Source: Dermatemys mawii (taxonomy: Eukaryota > Chordata > Testudines > Dermatemydidae). From it: a DNA stretch of 64,000 nucleotides. A model generated the notes under the pieces. It worked only from the letters and a program-made list of their open reading frames with translations. It made no database searches and was not told the DNA's origin. Below are positions 39,051-51,788 of the stretch, piece after piece (the first letter of the stretch is position 1; each line of letters opens with the position of its first letter). The position numbers and the translations under genes were made by a program. The DNA is taken from the NCBI GenBank assembly GCA_007922305.1, contig ML677463.1:474656-538655 (forward strand), written 5' to 3'.

Positions 39051-40879
39051 CAACAAGAACAAATTGAAGTCACAATATAAGAAGGAAATTCACACAAGGA
39101 TAGGAAATTAGTATCAGTGACATCAGACATTGCCCTAGATTAACATGGGATTTTTAATTGTTGTACAGCAAACACAAAACACAGTCTGGAAAAGTGAAAA
39201 CTGGGATAGATTACAAATCAGAACTGCTTCATAAATTTGTGTGATTTGTGCTGCCTATTTTAAGATAATTGTGCTGAGGAAGGTCATGATATGAAAGGAC
39301 AATTGGATTTACTACATGATCATACTCTGAGAAGTGCCTCTGTAAAGATGGCACTGGAATTCTGTAAATGGAAGTTTGTTAACAATTCTGTTAGTGATGA
39401 ATGAGCCAGAAGAGAACCCAGCAGCCTTTCGCAGAAGTGTCTGGACACTGCAGGGCAAAGAGGAGGAAAAAAATTACTTTAGTTGTGCAGTAAGCAGCTG
39501 TAACCCTGAACACAAGGAGCAGGTGTGCTGAGTAAGAAGTGAGACTATTTGCATTGTTATTTTTCTGACCTTAACCACTTTCTGGGCCTACAACCGCTGC
39601 ACTTGATGGAAGTCTGGCCATCCTCTTTTTACAGCTTTATTCAGAATCAAGCATGATTGCAATATACTGAGAAATTCAACTTTAGTGGCTTGTTCCTGTG
39701 AAATCAGCAATTAGGACACACTTTTAAAGGGCTAGTTATAACAGAATGTGCCCATCAGCAAATGCATGTATGTAAAGGGATCTTTTGTAACAGAACAATA
39801 AATGTGAGTGATATTTAAATGGATTACAGAGCTTTTCATTTCTAGGTCACTGTTCTGGAGACAGCTTAGGTCTCTGCTAACTGAAAGAAGTTACCATCAC
39901 GCTTGTTCATCGCCTGTGGGAAATATGATGGTGAGTTTTAAGTGCAGAATCTAGTGATCTTAAATGATCTGTGGTGAGACATGTGGGTTTTGAGGGTGGG
40001 GGGTTTGCCTGTTGGAAGACTGATCTGTCCTTAGTGTATTGGTTCTGTGGATATTTAGAGGGTATCACTTTCCATGGGGCTGCCAGACCAGCACATTTCA
40101 CCAGCATTTGAATTCCCTAAAAATCTAGAAGTAAATACAATAAGTCCCAGTACTTACACAGGACCAGCAAGGCTACCAGCTCTATGAACAGCATTGTGTG
40201 TCCACAGTGTGAGCAAACCAGATATCATATGGGCAGACAGCCCTGGGAGAAACCAAGAATGGATTTGGTGATAAAAAGAAGTACACACACATATCTCCAA
40301 GCAGTGGCATCTCCGATCTGCTATTGGCAGCCTTTTGATCACTTTTTAATTGTTTTTTAAACATTGGGGTTTTTTTCAAGGACAAATATTTATAGCGACA
40401 AAAAAGGTTTTGTGATGCTGGGTTGAAACAAAGAGGCAGAAACACGCCATGAAAAGCAAAGGCAGATAAACATTAATCGTTTTTGTGAATAGCTCTCTAC
40501 CTATGGAGGTTTTTATACTGATCTCATCTTCATGGGTTCTGTGACTATAAATAGATACCGAACTACCTGCGAATAATATTAGCATCATGTATAAGAATAA
40601 CTTCTGCGGTGGTATTAGCTAGGGCTGTGGATCCTCCTATTTCAGACTGTAAAGAGACTGCCATCTGCAGGGCAGAATGAAATCCCTCCTCAGAACTCCA
40701 GGATAGTGCATAATAAGATTAATGAAAAGAATGAAGGGATGCAAAGAGAAGGATGATGTGGTTACAGTATGAGCAAGAAAGTAATGTCCCAAGAAAAGCA
40801 TATTGAATGGGCTTGAGCAGTCAATTCCTCCTGCATAGCATCTCAAAATACAGCCTTTCCTCTCCATGCAGAGAGCTAG
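39051..40879. other. Non-coding between lectin remnants
   Basis: On the minus strand a short frame ATGCTGTTCATAGAGCTGG... (hydrophobic MLFIELVALLVL) ends at a GTAAGT donor near 40158. It could be a first or membrane exon, but nothing supports a gene around it. Confidence 0.25.
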
Positions 40880-41575
40880 ACTCCAAGTTGTCATCTCATA
40901 TCTCAACTACTATGACATCCTCCTGCCTGCTGCAGTGATCATTCTTCTAGCCCGTCACTTTAACCATGTTACCCTTCTGTTTGTATCTTTTCATTGGGCT
41001 CCCTTTTTTCATCGCTTCAAATAGCAATGACTTGTCTTCACTTTACAGGCCTATCCTCAGGCCACCTATCATCTCTCATAAACTACTAAAATATGGATGG
41101 CCATCTGTGATCATCTAATGATGCTTACTGCCATTGATGCCAACTGTCATCACCCATTTGTTAATTTTCAGTCAAGCACCTTTGTGTTTTTCTCCCATGC
41201 TGCCCCTCCCTCAGGGGGAGCTCCCTGTAAAAGTCCGCAAAGCTACCCCATTATCATCCTTCAAAATTCCCCTTAATACTCTCCTTTGCCATCATGCCTA
41301 CAAAAACCTGACAATAGCTCAGCAGCGGATGTGCTGAAACCGCATAGTTTCAAATAGAGTCCCATTGTTTCCACGTGTTTCTCCTTTTGTCTGTCTTCAC
41401 CTGTTGTCTCTTTTCTTATGCTTAGATCGTAAACCTTGTGGGGCACAGACCATGTTTTTGCTATGTATTTGTAGGATGCCGTGCATAATGATCTCTCAGG
41501 TCCATGACTGAAGTTTTTAGGTGCCACCACAATAAAAACACATAATAAAGAATACAGTAATTTATTATTAACACT
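40880..41575 (+). mobile_element. L2-type LINE 3' fragment
   Basis: Decayed ORF2 end on the plus strand (NHVTLLFVSFHWAPFFHRFK-like, matching the common HVTPLL.SLHWLPV motif). The 3' UTR follows, with CTTAGATCGTAAACCTTGTG, GGGGCACAGACC and GTAGGATGCCGTGCATAATG. Confidence 0.65.
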
Positions 41576-41589
41576 AAAGCATATGGTTT

Positions 41590-41840
41590 TAACAGGGAGA
41601 GTGATTAAAACTGGAAAAAACTACCAACAAAAGTGATGGATTCTCCATCTCTTGATGTCTTCAAATCAAAACTCAATACCTTTCTGGAAGATATGCTTTG
41701 GCCAAATACAAATAAATGGGCTTAGTACAGAGGCAATAGGGTAAAATTGTATGGCCTGAGATAGACAGAATGACAGATTAGATGGCCTAATGGTCCCTTC
41801 TGGCCTTAAAATCTATTATTCTGTGAATGAATCTATGAAT
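41590..41840 (+). repeat. CR1 3' tail
   Basis: GATTCTCCATCTCTTGATG, ATTAGATGGCCTAATGGTC and CCTTCTGGCCTTAAAATCTA are typical CR1-family 3' sequence. Confidence 0.7.
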
Positions 41841-42429
41841 TCTTCCCTGGTTCTAAGACTGGCAGTGCAAGGGGGAGAGACTCCTTAGTTCATCCATAGC
41901 CATGAGATGCAACATTAAATTTATTTTGGGTGGTAGTGAACATAGCTTATAAGGGGTATGCCATCTAATCAGGGAACAAAAAGAATACCATGTGAGTTAT
42001 TCAGTCACCAACAAGATCAAACATATTGCACTAAAAGCAAATACTTGAAAATTCACATCAAAGACTTTGTGAGGAACCTAGAGGCTTAAATTTATTTGCA
42101 CAAACAATTAATCTAACAGTTATGTATAGCAGAGTCCTAAAAATCAAGTGGCAGTGTTCAGGGATAATTTATGAAGAAAAAAGGGGTTAAATTCACTAAA
42201 CAAAAGCTGGAGGTTTTATTGATCTCATGTCACCCCTGAAGACAACTCTACACACTGCAATGAACAATGCAGAGGTGCTGTTCCCTGTGCAATAATTAAA
42301 AGTTCATAAGATCCCTACCTGCTAAACATGCCCATAATTTACGGCCCAGTCTTGAAAAGTACTGATGCCCAGATCCTCAAAGATATTTAGGCTCCTAACT
42401 TCCATTGAAATTAAGAAATTAGACAGCAG

Positions 42430-42970
42430 TATTCTGCACTATCTGAAGTTCCTAGTGCTTTTCAACTTTAGTCCCATTTAGAGCATATTGCAGAAAATCC
42501 ATTTATTTTCCTTATATTCACATGTATAGCTACAAAAGGTGATTATAACCATAGAATTATCCAGCCTATTTGAAAACCCAGCCACAGAATTTGGCTGTCA
42601 TTCCTGGCAGCAGTTACTTCCAGCAGTTTTCTGTACCCTATACAAAGTATTTGCTTTTGTTTCTACAGTCCTATTGGCCATATAATAAAGAGCTAGTCAT
42701 CTGGACCTCAAGTCTAGAATTCTTTTCATATATCCATGCCACAAAAAAATGGTTAAGCAGATGGAGGGACTGATTTATGAGGAAAGAATAAGAGTTAAAC
42801 ATGTCTAACTTGGAGTTAAGATCACAGGCATGATATAGTACGCTTGCACTAGATAAATAAAATCAACAAGCAGAATGAGAGATTTGTTCATGGCTGTCTG
42901 CAGGGTATAACTGAAGGGTGATGAAATTGAGAAAAAATAATGTTCAGGTTGGAACTGATCAACTTGTTTT
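42430..42970. repeat. Diverged copy of the 48.6/54.0 kb repeat block
   Basis: GCAGTATTCTGCACTATCTG, AGAGCATATTGCAGAAAATC, CCCAGCCACAGAATTTGGC and CTATACAAAGTATTTG correspond in order to blocks at 48715-48935 and 54045-54270. The right part has GGGTGATGAAATTGAG, a CR1-like piece also present near 55305. Confidence 0.5.
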
Positions 42971-43604
42971 CTCCCTGCAAAAGTAAGATATATATGATCC
43001 TCCTTAACAGAAGTGGTTAAAACCGCATCTCTTGAGCACTCGCTCCCACTTCCTTTACCCAGATGCCTGCTCGACCTCAAGGGTTCCCCTTCCACTCTCC
43101 TGTGTGGCAGAGTCCTTGTGACCTCAACAAGGCTGGGCCCAGGATTCCTGTAGGGCTCAACCACCAACCTTGTTGTGGTCTCTTAGGGCAGGGACTAGGG
43201 TGTCCCCACTCCGGGGTGTTCTCTCTGCACTGGATGCTTCCCTGACCCACCAATCATTACATACAATTGAAAGCAAATTCAATTTATTGAACAGCACTCA
43301 ACTGAAAAAATGGGAAAGATTAAAGGAAAACCCATCACCCCACTCTGTGGCATGGGGACATCACAACCAGCATCTCTGGAATGTAAGAGAAGTTCACAGT
43401 CTGTTTGTCACAAGTCCGTGGCCTTCTTCTCAGGCCCCTGGCTGTGCTACAGAGATGCTGTGGGTCATGCACTTACAGTTACATCTTGTTGTCATGGGTC
43501 AGTTGAGCCCTAATTCTCTCTGAAGAACCACTGGCCCCATGACAGTCATCTTTAGAGAGCTGAGAACTCTACCCCTCTTGACTCATATTTACTCTGCCAC
43601 TCAC

Positions 43605-43680
43605 ATCCATATTGAGCAGGGGGTTGAACTAGATGATGTCCTGAGGACCCTTCCAACCCTAATATTCCATGATTTCCTCT
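43605..43680 (+). repeat. CR1 3' tail fragment
   Basis: TTGAGCAGGGGGTTGAACTAG, ATGATGTCCTGAGGACCC and TTCCAACCCTAATATTCCATG. Confidence 0.8.
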
Positions 43681-44009
43681 TTCCAGTAAGAAGAGAATTA
43701 ACATTCTCTGTGAAAGCATCTGATAATAATTTTCTCCTTGAGAATCTCACTTCACCAGACATTAAAGTTTCCTTAAAAAAGTGAGGCTTAAAATATTCAT
43801 CAAGTTACAGATGAGACAATACAGACAGAGATATTATGCAGGACTCAGTTCAGGTTCCTATTCCTCACCTATCCCTATGGCATCTGAGCATCTAACAAAG
43901 TAGCTTCAGTGAGGTGTTGCATTATCACCAAAATGTCAGTTTGGAGAGTAAAAAGTAAATTATGCATAGGAGAAGAAGTTAGTTCCCCCTTTAGCACTTA
44001 CTTCTTCTG

Positions 44010-44170
44010 CTTGTAGCACAAGCATCTTTGCTTCTCTTTTCCTATCAGCAGCGTGGCTAGTGACAGCCACTTGGGAAGAAAAAATCTGCATTGAGATTAG
44101 CCTTTTAGAGATATAGGCCAGTTCTTTTTCTGAGCACAGGTGATGCAATTACCAGAGTGGGACGAACACT
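44010..44170 (-). pseudogene. Possible decayed lectin domain exon
   Basis: The minus strand reads C-I-T-C-A-Q-K-K-N-W...(stop)-S-Q-C-R-F-F, then SLATLLIGKEK, and ends near a GTAAGT donor. This resembles the first lectin-domain exon (CxLCPxNW...CYF...LLxI) with an in-frame stop and a deletion. The base similarity to the exon at 60709-60863 (AATTG.A.CAC..CTG....AACTGG) is suggestive. Weak evidence. Confidence 0.3.
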
Positions 44171-44915
44171 GGGAGTTATCAGAATACCACCAATATAAGG
44201 TAGTGAGTGGGGATTGTTTGTTTTGTTTTTTCTTTTCTGAAGATCCTACAATCACTTTATTGCCAGTCACTAGAAAAGTGAAATGATGAAGTTATTTATA
44301 TCCAAACAGATATTAAGATGAGGAAGCTGTGGGTAAATGATACTTTAAAATGCGTGTCTGCTCTGAAGAACAATTCTGTTGATGCACACAAAGGGATTAA
44401 CTACAGGTCCCTTTCCAAGAGATGGTCTGATTCTGATGTTTGAACAGGACTAAAAACCAACAACTTATATCTGTTCATTAGGCCAGAGACACGACTCTAA
44501 ATATCCACAGGAAGCAGGTGCACTGAGAAAGAAGTTGCCATACTCAAATTTCAAAGTAAAACTGCACTTTTAGAAAATTAGTTCTGTGTAGCAAAGATAC
44601 TATAATGGCCTTGCTGGTTACATCTTCATCTATGTCTCTGCCAGTACAGAAAAATAATACCCGAGATTTTCACACTAGTCTAGGAGGATTTAGACACACA
44701 TCTTCCATTCAGATTTGTGTTTCTTTAAATTTCCTAAACTGCTTTGAAAATTGCAAAATGATTTTTTCTAGGAGAATTTTATTGTTCAGAATGATGAGAG
44801 AAAAAACGAGCCATTTAGGCAAATTAAATGCATCAAAATATAACCACCATCTACACAGAGTGATCTGAAAATACATGGAAAATCTGAACTGAACAAATGG
44901 ACATAGACTTTATGG

Positions 44916-45334
44916 CAGGGGTGGCCAACCTGTGTCTCCAGAGCCACATGCGGCTTGTCAGACGTTAATATGAGGCTCCTTGTATAGGACCAACTCCAGG
45001 GCTGGAGCTACAGGTGCCAACTTTCCAATGTGCCGGGGGGTGCTCAGTGTTCAGTCCCTGGCTCTGCCACAGGCCCACTCCCACCCCTCAGCCTGATGTG
45101 CCCTTGCTCCTCCTGCCTCCCCTCCAGAGCCTCCTGCACACCACGAAACTGATGATGGGGAGGTGAAGGGAGGGAGGGGAAGGCACAGTTCAGTGGGCCA
45201 CTGGTGAGCGGGAGGTGCTGAGAGCGGTGGGGAGGGCAGAGCTGATGGGGGGCTGCTGACATATTACCGTGGCTCTGTGGCAATGTACATTGCTAATTTC
45301 TGGCACCTTCTCAAGCTCAGGTTGGCCACCCTTG
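44916..45334. mobile_element. Non-autonomous hAT element, 419 bp
   Basis: Ends CAGGGGTGGCCAACCTG and CAGGTTGGCCACCCTTG. Perfect 8-bp duplication CTTTATGG at 44908-44915 and 45335-45342. Confidence 0.92.
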
Positions 45335-46734
45335 CTTTATGGAGTCAAAACCCACATGCATACACTATACCTTCTGGCTAGTGAGTGAATATGGGATATA
45401 CAAAGGGTAGTTCATACCTCAATTGGTCCAATACAGTTTTCTTGGGAAGACCACACTTGTGAAACCATCAAAATTTGAATATGTGGATTTCTTCATTCCC
45501 CTTCACTTTAAGCCAAAAAAGACAAGGGTGGAAGATCAGAGACCAAAGTCTAAAAATGGCCCCTTCTAAAACTCTGCTATTTCATTTTAGAAAAGGCAGA
45601 CTAGGCATTGGTACTCATTGTTCTTCTCCTCTACAGTCCTCTCCTTGCTAGAAAGAAACTCACTTATACCAATGCAACTATCAGAAGATTCACTGTACTG
45701 GGATACACTCACTTTTAATGCATAGTTTCTGCTGCCTACTGTCACCAGGAGGATGTGTGAATGAAAAGGAGTACATCTCATGTGATGTGGTGTAACAAGA
45801 GGCGTGGATTTGCCATGACTCACAGCCATCTTATGTATGGACTTAGCATAACCTTCTGCCATCTTGTATGCTCAGCCACCATCATTTGGAAATGAAAACA
45901 ACAGAGTCAGAAAAATTCAGTCTTGGCCTAGGCATATAAAATACAATACCAGCTGCAGCTGCAGTGTTAGTAACAGGGATAGATACCATAAAATCACAAA
46001 TTCATCAGAAAGGAAGGGAAGGGAAGGGAAAGAAGTGTGGACAAGCTAACCTTGAGTTTCTGCAAGTTTCTTTATGGGTGCCTGTGTGAGTTTTGTTAAA
46101 AGTTGCTTTTGCTGATAAATAGATATTGCAAGGTTTTGCTGTTGCTAGAGAAATTGTTTTAGCCTATTAGAGGTTATGCATGGTTAAAATAATATTGCAA
46201 GTAAAATAATTGGTTAAGGCATAGAGAAGAGGGATCCTTATTTTAACCATATAATGAGGGTCAAAAGACAGGCTCATTGGAATTTAACTCTGGGATACAG
46301 CTCAAGACCAAAGCTGCTAGGACTTTTTAACCCCTGCACATCCAGATTGTGCAGAAGCTGGAGCTTCATATGATACGATCCTGACTCACCATTGTTTTAC
46401 TGGGGATCGTGAGCACTAGACTATTGGCATGTGTATTCTGCTGATTAACTGTTGATTGTTAATAAATACATGTACACATTTAAGAATAGTCACTGTGTAA
46501 TAAAGGCTCTTGCATTGGGAAAGGTCCCATTAACCCATAGAGGATCATTGCACCCAGAGAGGGAGGAGAGCGCCCTACATTGTTCAGATAACAGTGACAC
46601 ATTTCTCTGTTGTTATTTAGTTGACGAAGATTCATACATTGTTCAGGCATGTCAAGCATCTGGCCCATAGATTGGAACTGGCCCACTGGCACTGGATGTG
46701 TTTTTGTGACCCCTGCGGTAGATACAGATTCTCC
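45335..46734. other. Intergenic, no gene recognised
   Basis: The 91-codon minus frame at 45587-45862 has no recognisable domain. 46050-46560 has LTR-like features (TTAATAAATACATGTAC, GTGTAATAAAGGCTCTTGC) but no defined ends. A short GGGAA tandem run lies at 46011-46030. Confidence 0.35.
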
Positions 46735-48560
46735 AGATGTTCACATGGCACCTTTGTGGACGGCATTGCAAGGTATTTATGTGCTAGTTATGCTAAACAT
46801 TCCTATGCCCCTTCACACTTTGGCCACCATCCCAGAGGACATGCTTCCATGCTGATGATGCTTGTTAAAAAAATAATGTGTTAATTTAAATTTGTGACTG
46901 AACAACTTGAGGGAGAATTGTATGTCTCCTTGTAGCAGGGTGGCTACCTGCTCCCAGCCACAAAGGGTTAAAATCAGCCCAGAGAGAAGGCTGGGGCAGC
47001 AGTGTAAAGCCCAGGCTGAGTGGGAGGATAGGCTCAGCTGGGTGGCCACGCCCCAAACACTCCTCAGGCCCTTATAAAGGGCTGAGAGGCCAAGGCAGCA
47101 GAGAGTGTCTCCTCTGTCTCCAGAGGTAGACAGGCTGGGCTGCTGAGAAACACAAGGTATGTGGAGCGGAGCGGAGCTGTGGAAGCTCTGGCCTGGAAAC
47201 CCCCAGGCTGCAGGGCCTAGGGGGAAGGCCCAACAGAGGGTACTGGGGTTGCAGGGGGCAGCCCAGGGCTAAAGAGGCAGCAGGCCAACCCCCCTTGCCA
47301 GTGATGAGTGGCAATTAGATTGCAGTCCGCCCCAGTGAGCAGGGGCAAGTGGTGACTGGCAGTTGCATAGACTGAGGCAAGGTGGGGATAAGGGGTGGGG
47401 GTTCCCTGGGGAGGGGAGACCCTGAGATGGTGGAGGTATTGTGGGGCACAGCACCTGAGGTAGGAGGGCACTGGTGCCCAGGGAGGGGTGCTGGGGGCTA
47501 GTAGCAAGCGGGACTACAGCCTGCAGAGGGCGTTCCAGGAGCTGGCAAGCTAATTCCCTGGACGGACCAGCGGGAAGCGCCGAGGGTGAGTTGCCACTTC
47601 GCTACACTCCTACTCTGTGTTTTACCCGCATTCTGCTATATATTTCATGTTATAGCAGTTTCGGATGATGACTCAGCACGTGCTGCTCGTTTTCAGAACG
47701 CTTTCACTGCAGATCTGACAAAATGCAAAGAAGGTACCAATGTGAGATTTCTAAAGAAAGCTACAGCACTCAACCCAAGGTTTAGGAATCTGAAGTGTCT
47801 TCCAAAATCTGAGAGGGACGAGATGTGGAGCATGCTTTCAGAAGTCTTAAAAGAGCAACATTCCAATGCAGAAACTACAGAACCCAAACCACTAACAAAG
47901 AAAATCAACCCTCTGCTGGTGGCATCTGACTCGATGATGAAAATGAACATGTATCAGTCCACATTGCTTTGGATCGTTATTGAGCAGAACTCATCAGCAT
48001 GGATGCATGTCCTCTAGAATGTTGGTTGAAGCATGAAGGGACATATGAATCTTTAGCGCATCTGGGAGGTAAATATCTTGAAACGCTGGCTATGACAGTG
48101 CCATATGAATACCTGTCCTCACTTTCAGATGACATTGCGAACAAGAAGCGGGCAGCATTATCTCATGCAAATGTAAATAAACTTGTTTGTTTGAGCAATT
48201 GGCTGAACAAGAAGTAGGACTGATTGAACTTTTAGGCTCTAAAGTTTTACATTGTTTTATTTTTGAATGCAGTTATTTTTTGTACATAATTCAACATTTG
48301 TAAGTTGAACTTTCATGATAGAGACTCTGCTATAGTACTTGTATTAAGTGAACTGAAAAATACTATTTTTTTCTGTGCAAATATTTATAATAAAAATAAA
48401 TATAAAATGAGCTCTGTACACTTTGTATTCTGTGTTATAACTGAAATCAATATATTTGAAAATGTGGAAAACATCCTAAAATATTTATATAAATAGTATT
48501 CTATTAACAGCGTGATTAACCATGCAATTAATCACAATTAATTTTTAAGCACTTTACAGC
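46735..48560 (+). mobile_element. Rearranged hAT transposon remnant, split by an LTR
   Basis: 46740-46890 is the hAT C-terminal region in reverse orientation. A spacer follows, interrupted by the solo LTR at 46931-47606. From 47650 the transposase runs forward: FLKKATALNPRFRNLKCLP (about 47745) and, at about 48002-48217, PLECWLKHEGTYESLAHLGGKYL...VPYEYL.S..DDIANKKRAALS.ANVNKL, the hAT/ZBED-type dimerisation region. The AT-rich 3' region ends near 48545. Frames are broken and the catalytic core is absent. The order matches the copy at 4800-5834 in reverse. Confidence 0.78.
46931..47606 (+). mobile_element. Solo LTR with 5-bp target duplication
   Basis: TGTAGCAGGGTGGC at the start and GCCACTTCGCTACA at the end give TG...CA with inverted ends. 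CTCCT repeats at 46926-46930 and 47607-47611. A TATA-like CTTATAAAGGG lies near 47070, suggesting plus orientation. No internal retroviral genes. The uninterrupted site is visible at 5100-5110 (reverse). Confidence 0.88.
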
Positions 48561-48589
48561 TGTACTGTAAACATAAATGCACATGTACA

Positions 48590-49220
48590 ATATAAAATTC
48601 AATTTTTTGTAATCTGCATAAATATCTTGAAATGCATCTGAAGGATAGTGCAGTCTCTGGGGTGTAAGGCATATTATATATATATATATGGAATACAACT
48701 AAATCAATAGGCAACTGCATTCTGCATCCTAGATTTTTTTTTTTTCATTGGCCTTCAAATGTAGCCCCAAGTAGGCCACATTGCTGAAGTCTAATTATTC
48801 TTATTGCCATTTGTACAGTTAAAGATTAAGAGCATGAATTAATCCAGCACCTTTTGAAATCCAGCCACAGTACATGACTGACTTCCTGTAGTCATTCCTT
48901 CTAATGACTTCCCATACTCTACAAATAATGTATTGTTGTTTCTACTATATAGCTGTATATTCAGTAAAGAGCTGGTTGGGTATGGAACAGAAGTAACTCT
49001 GTGCAAGTATCTGATGAGTGAAATCACCAAGGAGAAAAGGGGATATAACTCAAATGTGGTAAAACTGAGGAAAGGTGAAACTTTCAGATTGGAGTTCAGG
49101 AAATATTTAGAAAAAGTGAAACCTGTGAGTCTGAAAATAATTTCCCAAAGAGAAGTGGGTAAAGCCTTATCTAAGCTGCAGTATTTAAAGTTGGACTTGA
49201 TAAAGTTCTGTGCTTGGATT
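48590..49220. repeat. Repeat block, copy of 52830-55480
   Basis: ATAGTGCAGTCTCTGGGGTG, GGCAACTGCATTCTGCATCC, GAATTAATCCAGCACC and CAAAGAGAAGTGGGTAAAGCC follow in the same order at 52850, 54050, 54170 and 55398. The 3' part is CR1-like. The 105-codon frame here is not a gene. Confidence 0.65.
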
Positions 49221-49890
49221 CCCAATAGGAGTTGGGCACTAACTCCCTAGTTTAAACACCTAAATCCCAGTTTTAGGCTCCAATGTGATGCATAAACCTC
49301 CTATCAATCCCTGTAGCTATCTGTAACCTGGTGTTTTGAGTCAGGAACTAACTCAGCACCCTGCCATTCTAGTATCCACCATTTTGTATTAATTGGGACC
49401 TAACTGGAAGACAGGTAGTTAATAGAATGTCAATTAACAGAGTAGAACTACAGCTGAAGGTTTAATTGAAGGGGAAGCAACACCAGCAGCTGGGATTATA
49501 TAAATTGACAAGAAGGAAGTGCTGGAGAGGAGGGAGCCTGAAGGAAAGTGTGGCCTTGCCATGCCTGCTACCTTCCCCAAAGGCAAGTGAGGAAGTTGAT
49601 TATGGACTGTACATATATGTAAATAACATTAGAGTCTGTGGCCTGATGAAGGAACATAATAAAACATAGCAGTGGTTAAGGAGATCTGGAATAGTTGTTG
49701 TGGTGAGTGACTGGGGCTGAAAAGAATTCTCAGGGACCACCCCGTAACAGAGTCTAAACTTTGTGCCTATTTTTTTGCAGTAAAAGTTACCTAAGTGACT
49801 ATATTTCAACCTTTAGGGTTATGCAAGGCTGCATTATTCTAACCATCTGGAAGCCTAACTCCTGCCTAACCCGCAGAGCAATTCAAAAAC
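49221..49890. other. Intergenic, no gene recognised
   Basis: 49450-49770 has LTR-like composition (GAAGCAACACCAGCAGC, AACATAATAAAACATAGC, CCACCCCGTAACAG) without defined ends. Confidence 0.3.
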
Positions 49891-49898
49891 CAGGAGCA

Positions 49899-50566
49899 CA
49901 GGGGTGGGCAAACTACGGCCCACGGGCCAGATCCGGTCCCTCAGCGCTTTGGATGCAGCCTACGGGATTGCCCCTGCCAGGCCCCGCACTGCTCCCAGAA
50001 GCGGCCGGCACCCCGTCCCTGAGGGGTGGGGGTGGCAGTGAGCGCCATGCGCTGCCCTTGCCTGCCCCCAGAGCTCCCATTGGCTGGGAATGGGGAACCA
50101 CAGCCAATGGAAGCTTTGGGGCGGGGGGTACCTGGAGCAGCAGCAAGGGCAGGATGCAGAGCCCTGTGCCCCCCACTTCGCCGGGGGCTGCAGGGACATG
50201 GTGCCGGATGCCATGCCAGAGTGGCACGAGGCTGGGGCTGGGGTCAGGGCAGGCAGGCAGGGAGCCTGCTCTGGCCCCAGTGTGCGCCGCTGCCACCCCG
50301 GAATGGCTCCAGGTAACTGTACCCCAACTCCCTGCCCTGAGCCCTCTGCCACACCCTTCCTGCTCCCCAACCCCCTGCCCTGAGCCCCATGCTGCACTCT
50401 GTGCCCCTCTTCTACCTCAGTCCCTTGCCCTGAACTCCTTCCTGCATGCTGTACCTCCCCTTCTACACCTCACACTCCCTCCTGCACCCCAAGTCACTGA
50501 CCCGGCCCTGAATAAAATCTCCCCATCCATATGTGGACCTCAGACCAAAAAGTCTGCCAACTGCTG
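49899..50566. mobile_element. Non-autonomous hAT element
   Basis: Left end CAGGGGTGGGCAAACTACGG. The right end AGTCTGCCAACTGCTG is its worn inverse. Flanks CAGGAGCA (49891-49898) and CAGTAGCA (50567-50574) match at 7 of 8. Related to the element at 24500. The C-rich interior produces long chance frames, including one of 272 codons. Confidence 0.8.
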
Positions 50567-50779
50567 CAGTAGCAGGTAGGTGTTTGGCCTCTAAGTCACA
50601 TGAGGGGACTGATCTGGTAGATGTGCACAGGGGCTGCATGCTAGGTTATGTTCCCGAGCTGAGTTGATGCAAAATATGAAACTGTGGAGCTATTAACTGC
50701 AGTGTATAACCTATAGCTGAAACAAGCCTCTATATGAGTTGACTGGATGGCAGCTGCTGTAATTTTGATTGTTTAAAAA

Positions 50780-50930
50780 GGGCTCATCATGACAAGTAAG
50801 CCTAACTTCATTACTGGACAAACTGGTAGAAACTATAGTAAAGAACAGAATTAGACACACACAGGTAAACAGAGTCAATACAGCTTTTATAAAAGAAAGC
50901 TATGTGTGATAAATGAAGGGTAGGAGGCTC
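50780..50930 (+). mobile_element. CR1 ORF2 fragment
   Basis: AGCCTAACTTCATTACTGGAC (KPNFITGQ) and the following RNYSKEQN-like frame correspond to the CR1 RT segment seen as KPDFSTGQMIETLVKNK at about 18990. Confidence 0.5.
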
Positions 50931-51788
50931 CCTTATGGACAACCAGCTAAACAGCTACCTGTAGAATCCCTGAAATGTGCCTCACATGTTCCTAACGTTT
51001 CCTGTCATCGTATGCAATTTCCATCTCATCCTTCTTCTGTTTTCTGTCTTTCTGGTTTTTTACCTTCTGTCTCCTAAAAGCCTGGCTTAGCCAGTCAGGA
51101 CAGCACGTTGCTGTGACTGATTTGGCAAGCCATAAATAATACAGAAGTAACATGATCCATGGGAATTTTGCTCTCTCAAAAATGATGAAAATCAGGATAA
51201 CCCAGCCAGATGTTTTCCTGGGCTAGGGAATTGCAGATGATGTCAAGATGCATCTAAATGGGCCTTAGTGGTCCCTGTAGTCTTCCAGTACCCAACCAGC
51301 AACTCAGAGACAGAAGCTTTCTCTTTCCCTGTTTGGGGGTCTCACTGCTTAGGCAAATATAAGACCAGAATTTAGTGACAACTTAAGATTTGAGCGCTCT
51401 CACTTAAAATAGATTTTGTTTCTCTCCCTTGCCTCCCTCCCAAGTTCAGTGGATGCTATTTGAGAAACTTTTAAGCAGAATTTTCCATTTAAGTCTCTGT
51501 GTAACTTCTGTGCTCCAGCCTCTGGAGTGGTGAACGAACAAAAGGATGGAATCTAAGGTGGGATACCCACATGGCAGTGGGGGCACCAACTTCTAGATCA
51601 CTGGATACAGCTGCACAACATTTCTAGGTAGAGCCAGACGTAAAAGCAGTGAGAAACTGGGAGCAAGGAATCGGGCTCTGGTTGCTTGGATGGCAGCACA
51701 CAGCACTCATCGCAGACTTACCATTAACATCCGCCACAGCACTCCCCTCCTCAACTGTTGCCAGGGAACTTGAGAGACTGGCATAGAC
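50931..51788. other. Intergenic, no gene recognised
   Basis: Nothing recognised. Confidence 0.4.

Noticed and set aside
40154..40200. MLFIELVALLVL plus GTAAGT donor as the first exon of a secreted or membrane protein
   Set aside because: No downstream exon with matching phase was found; it could easily be chance.
45587..45862. 91-codon minus-strand frame as a lectin stalk or domain exon
   Set aside because: Cysteine and tryptophan spacing does not fit a lectin domain, and no suitable splice sites were seen.
46050..46560. LTR-like stretch with AATAAA signals
   Set aside because: No TG...CA ends or target duplication could be located.
49761..50579. 272-codon plus-strand open frame
   Set aside because: Covers a whole GC-rich hAT element, including its terminal repeats; a composition artefact.
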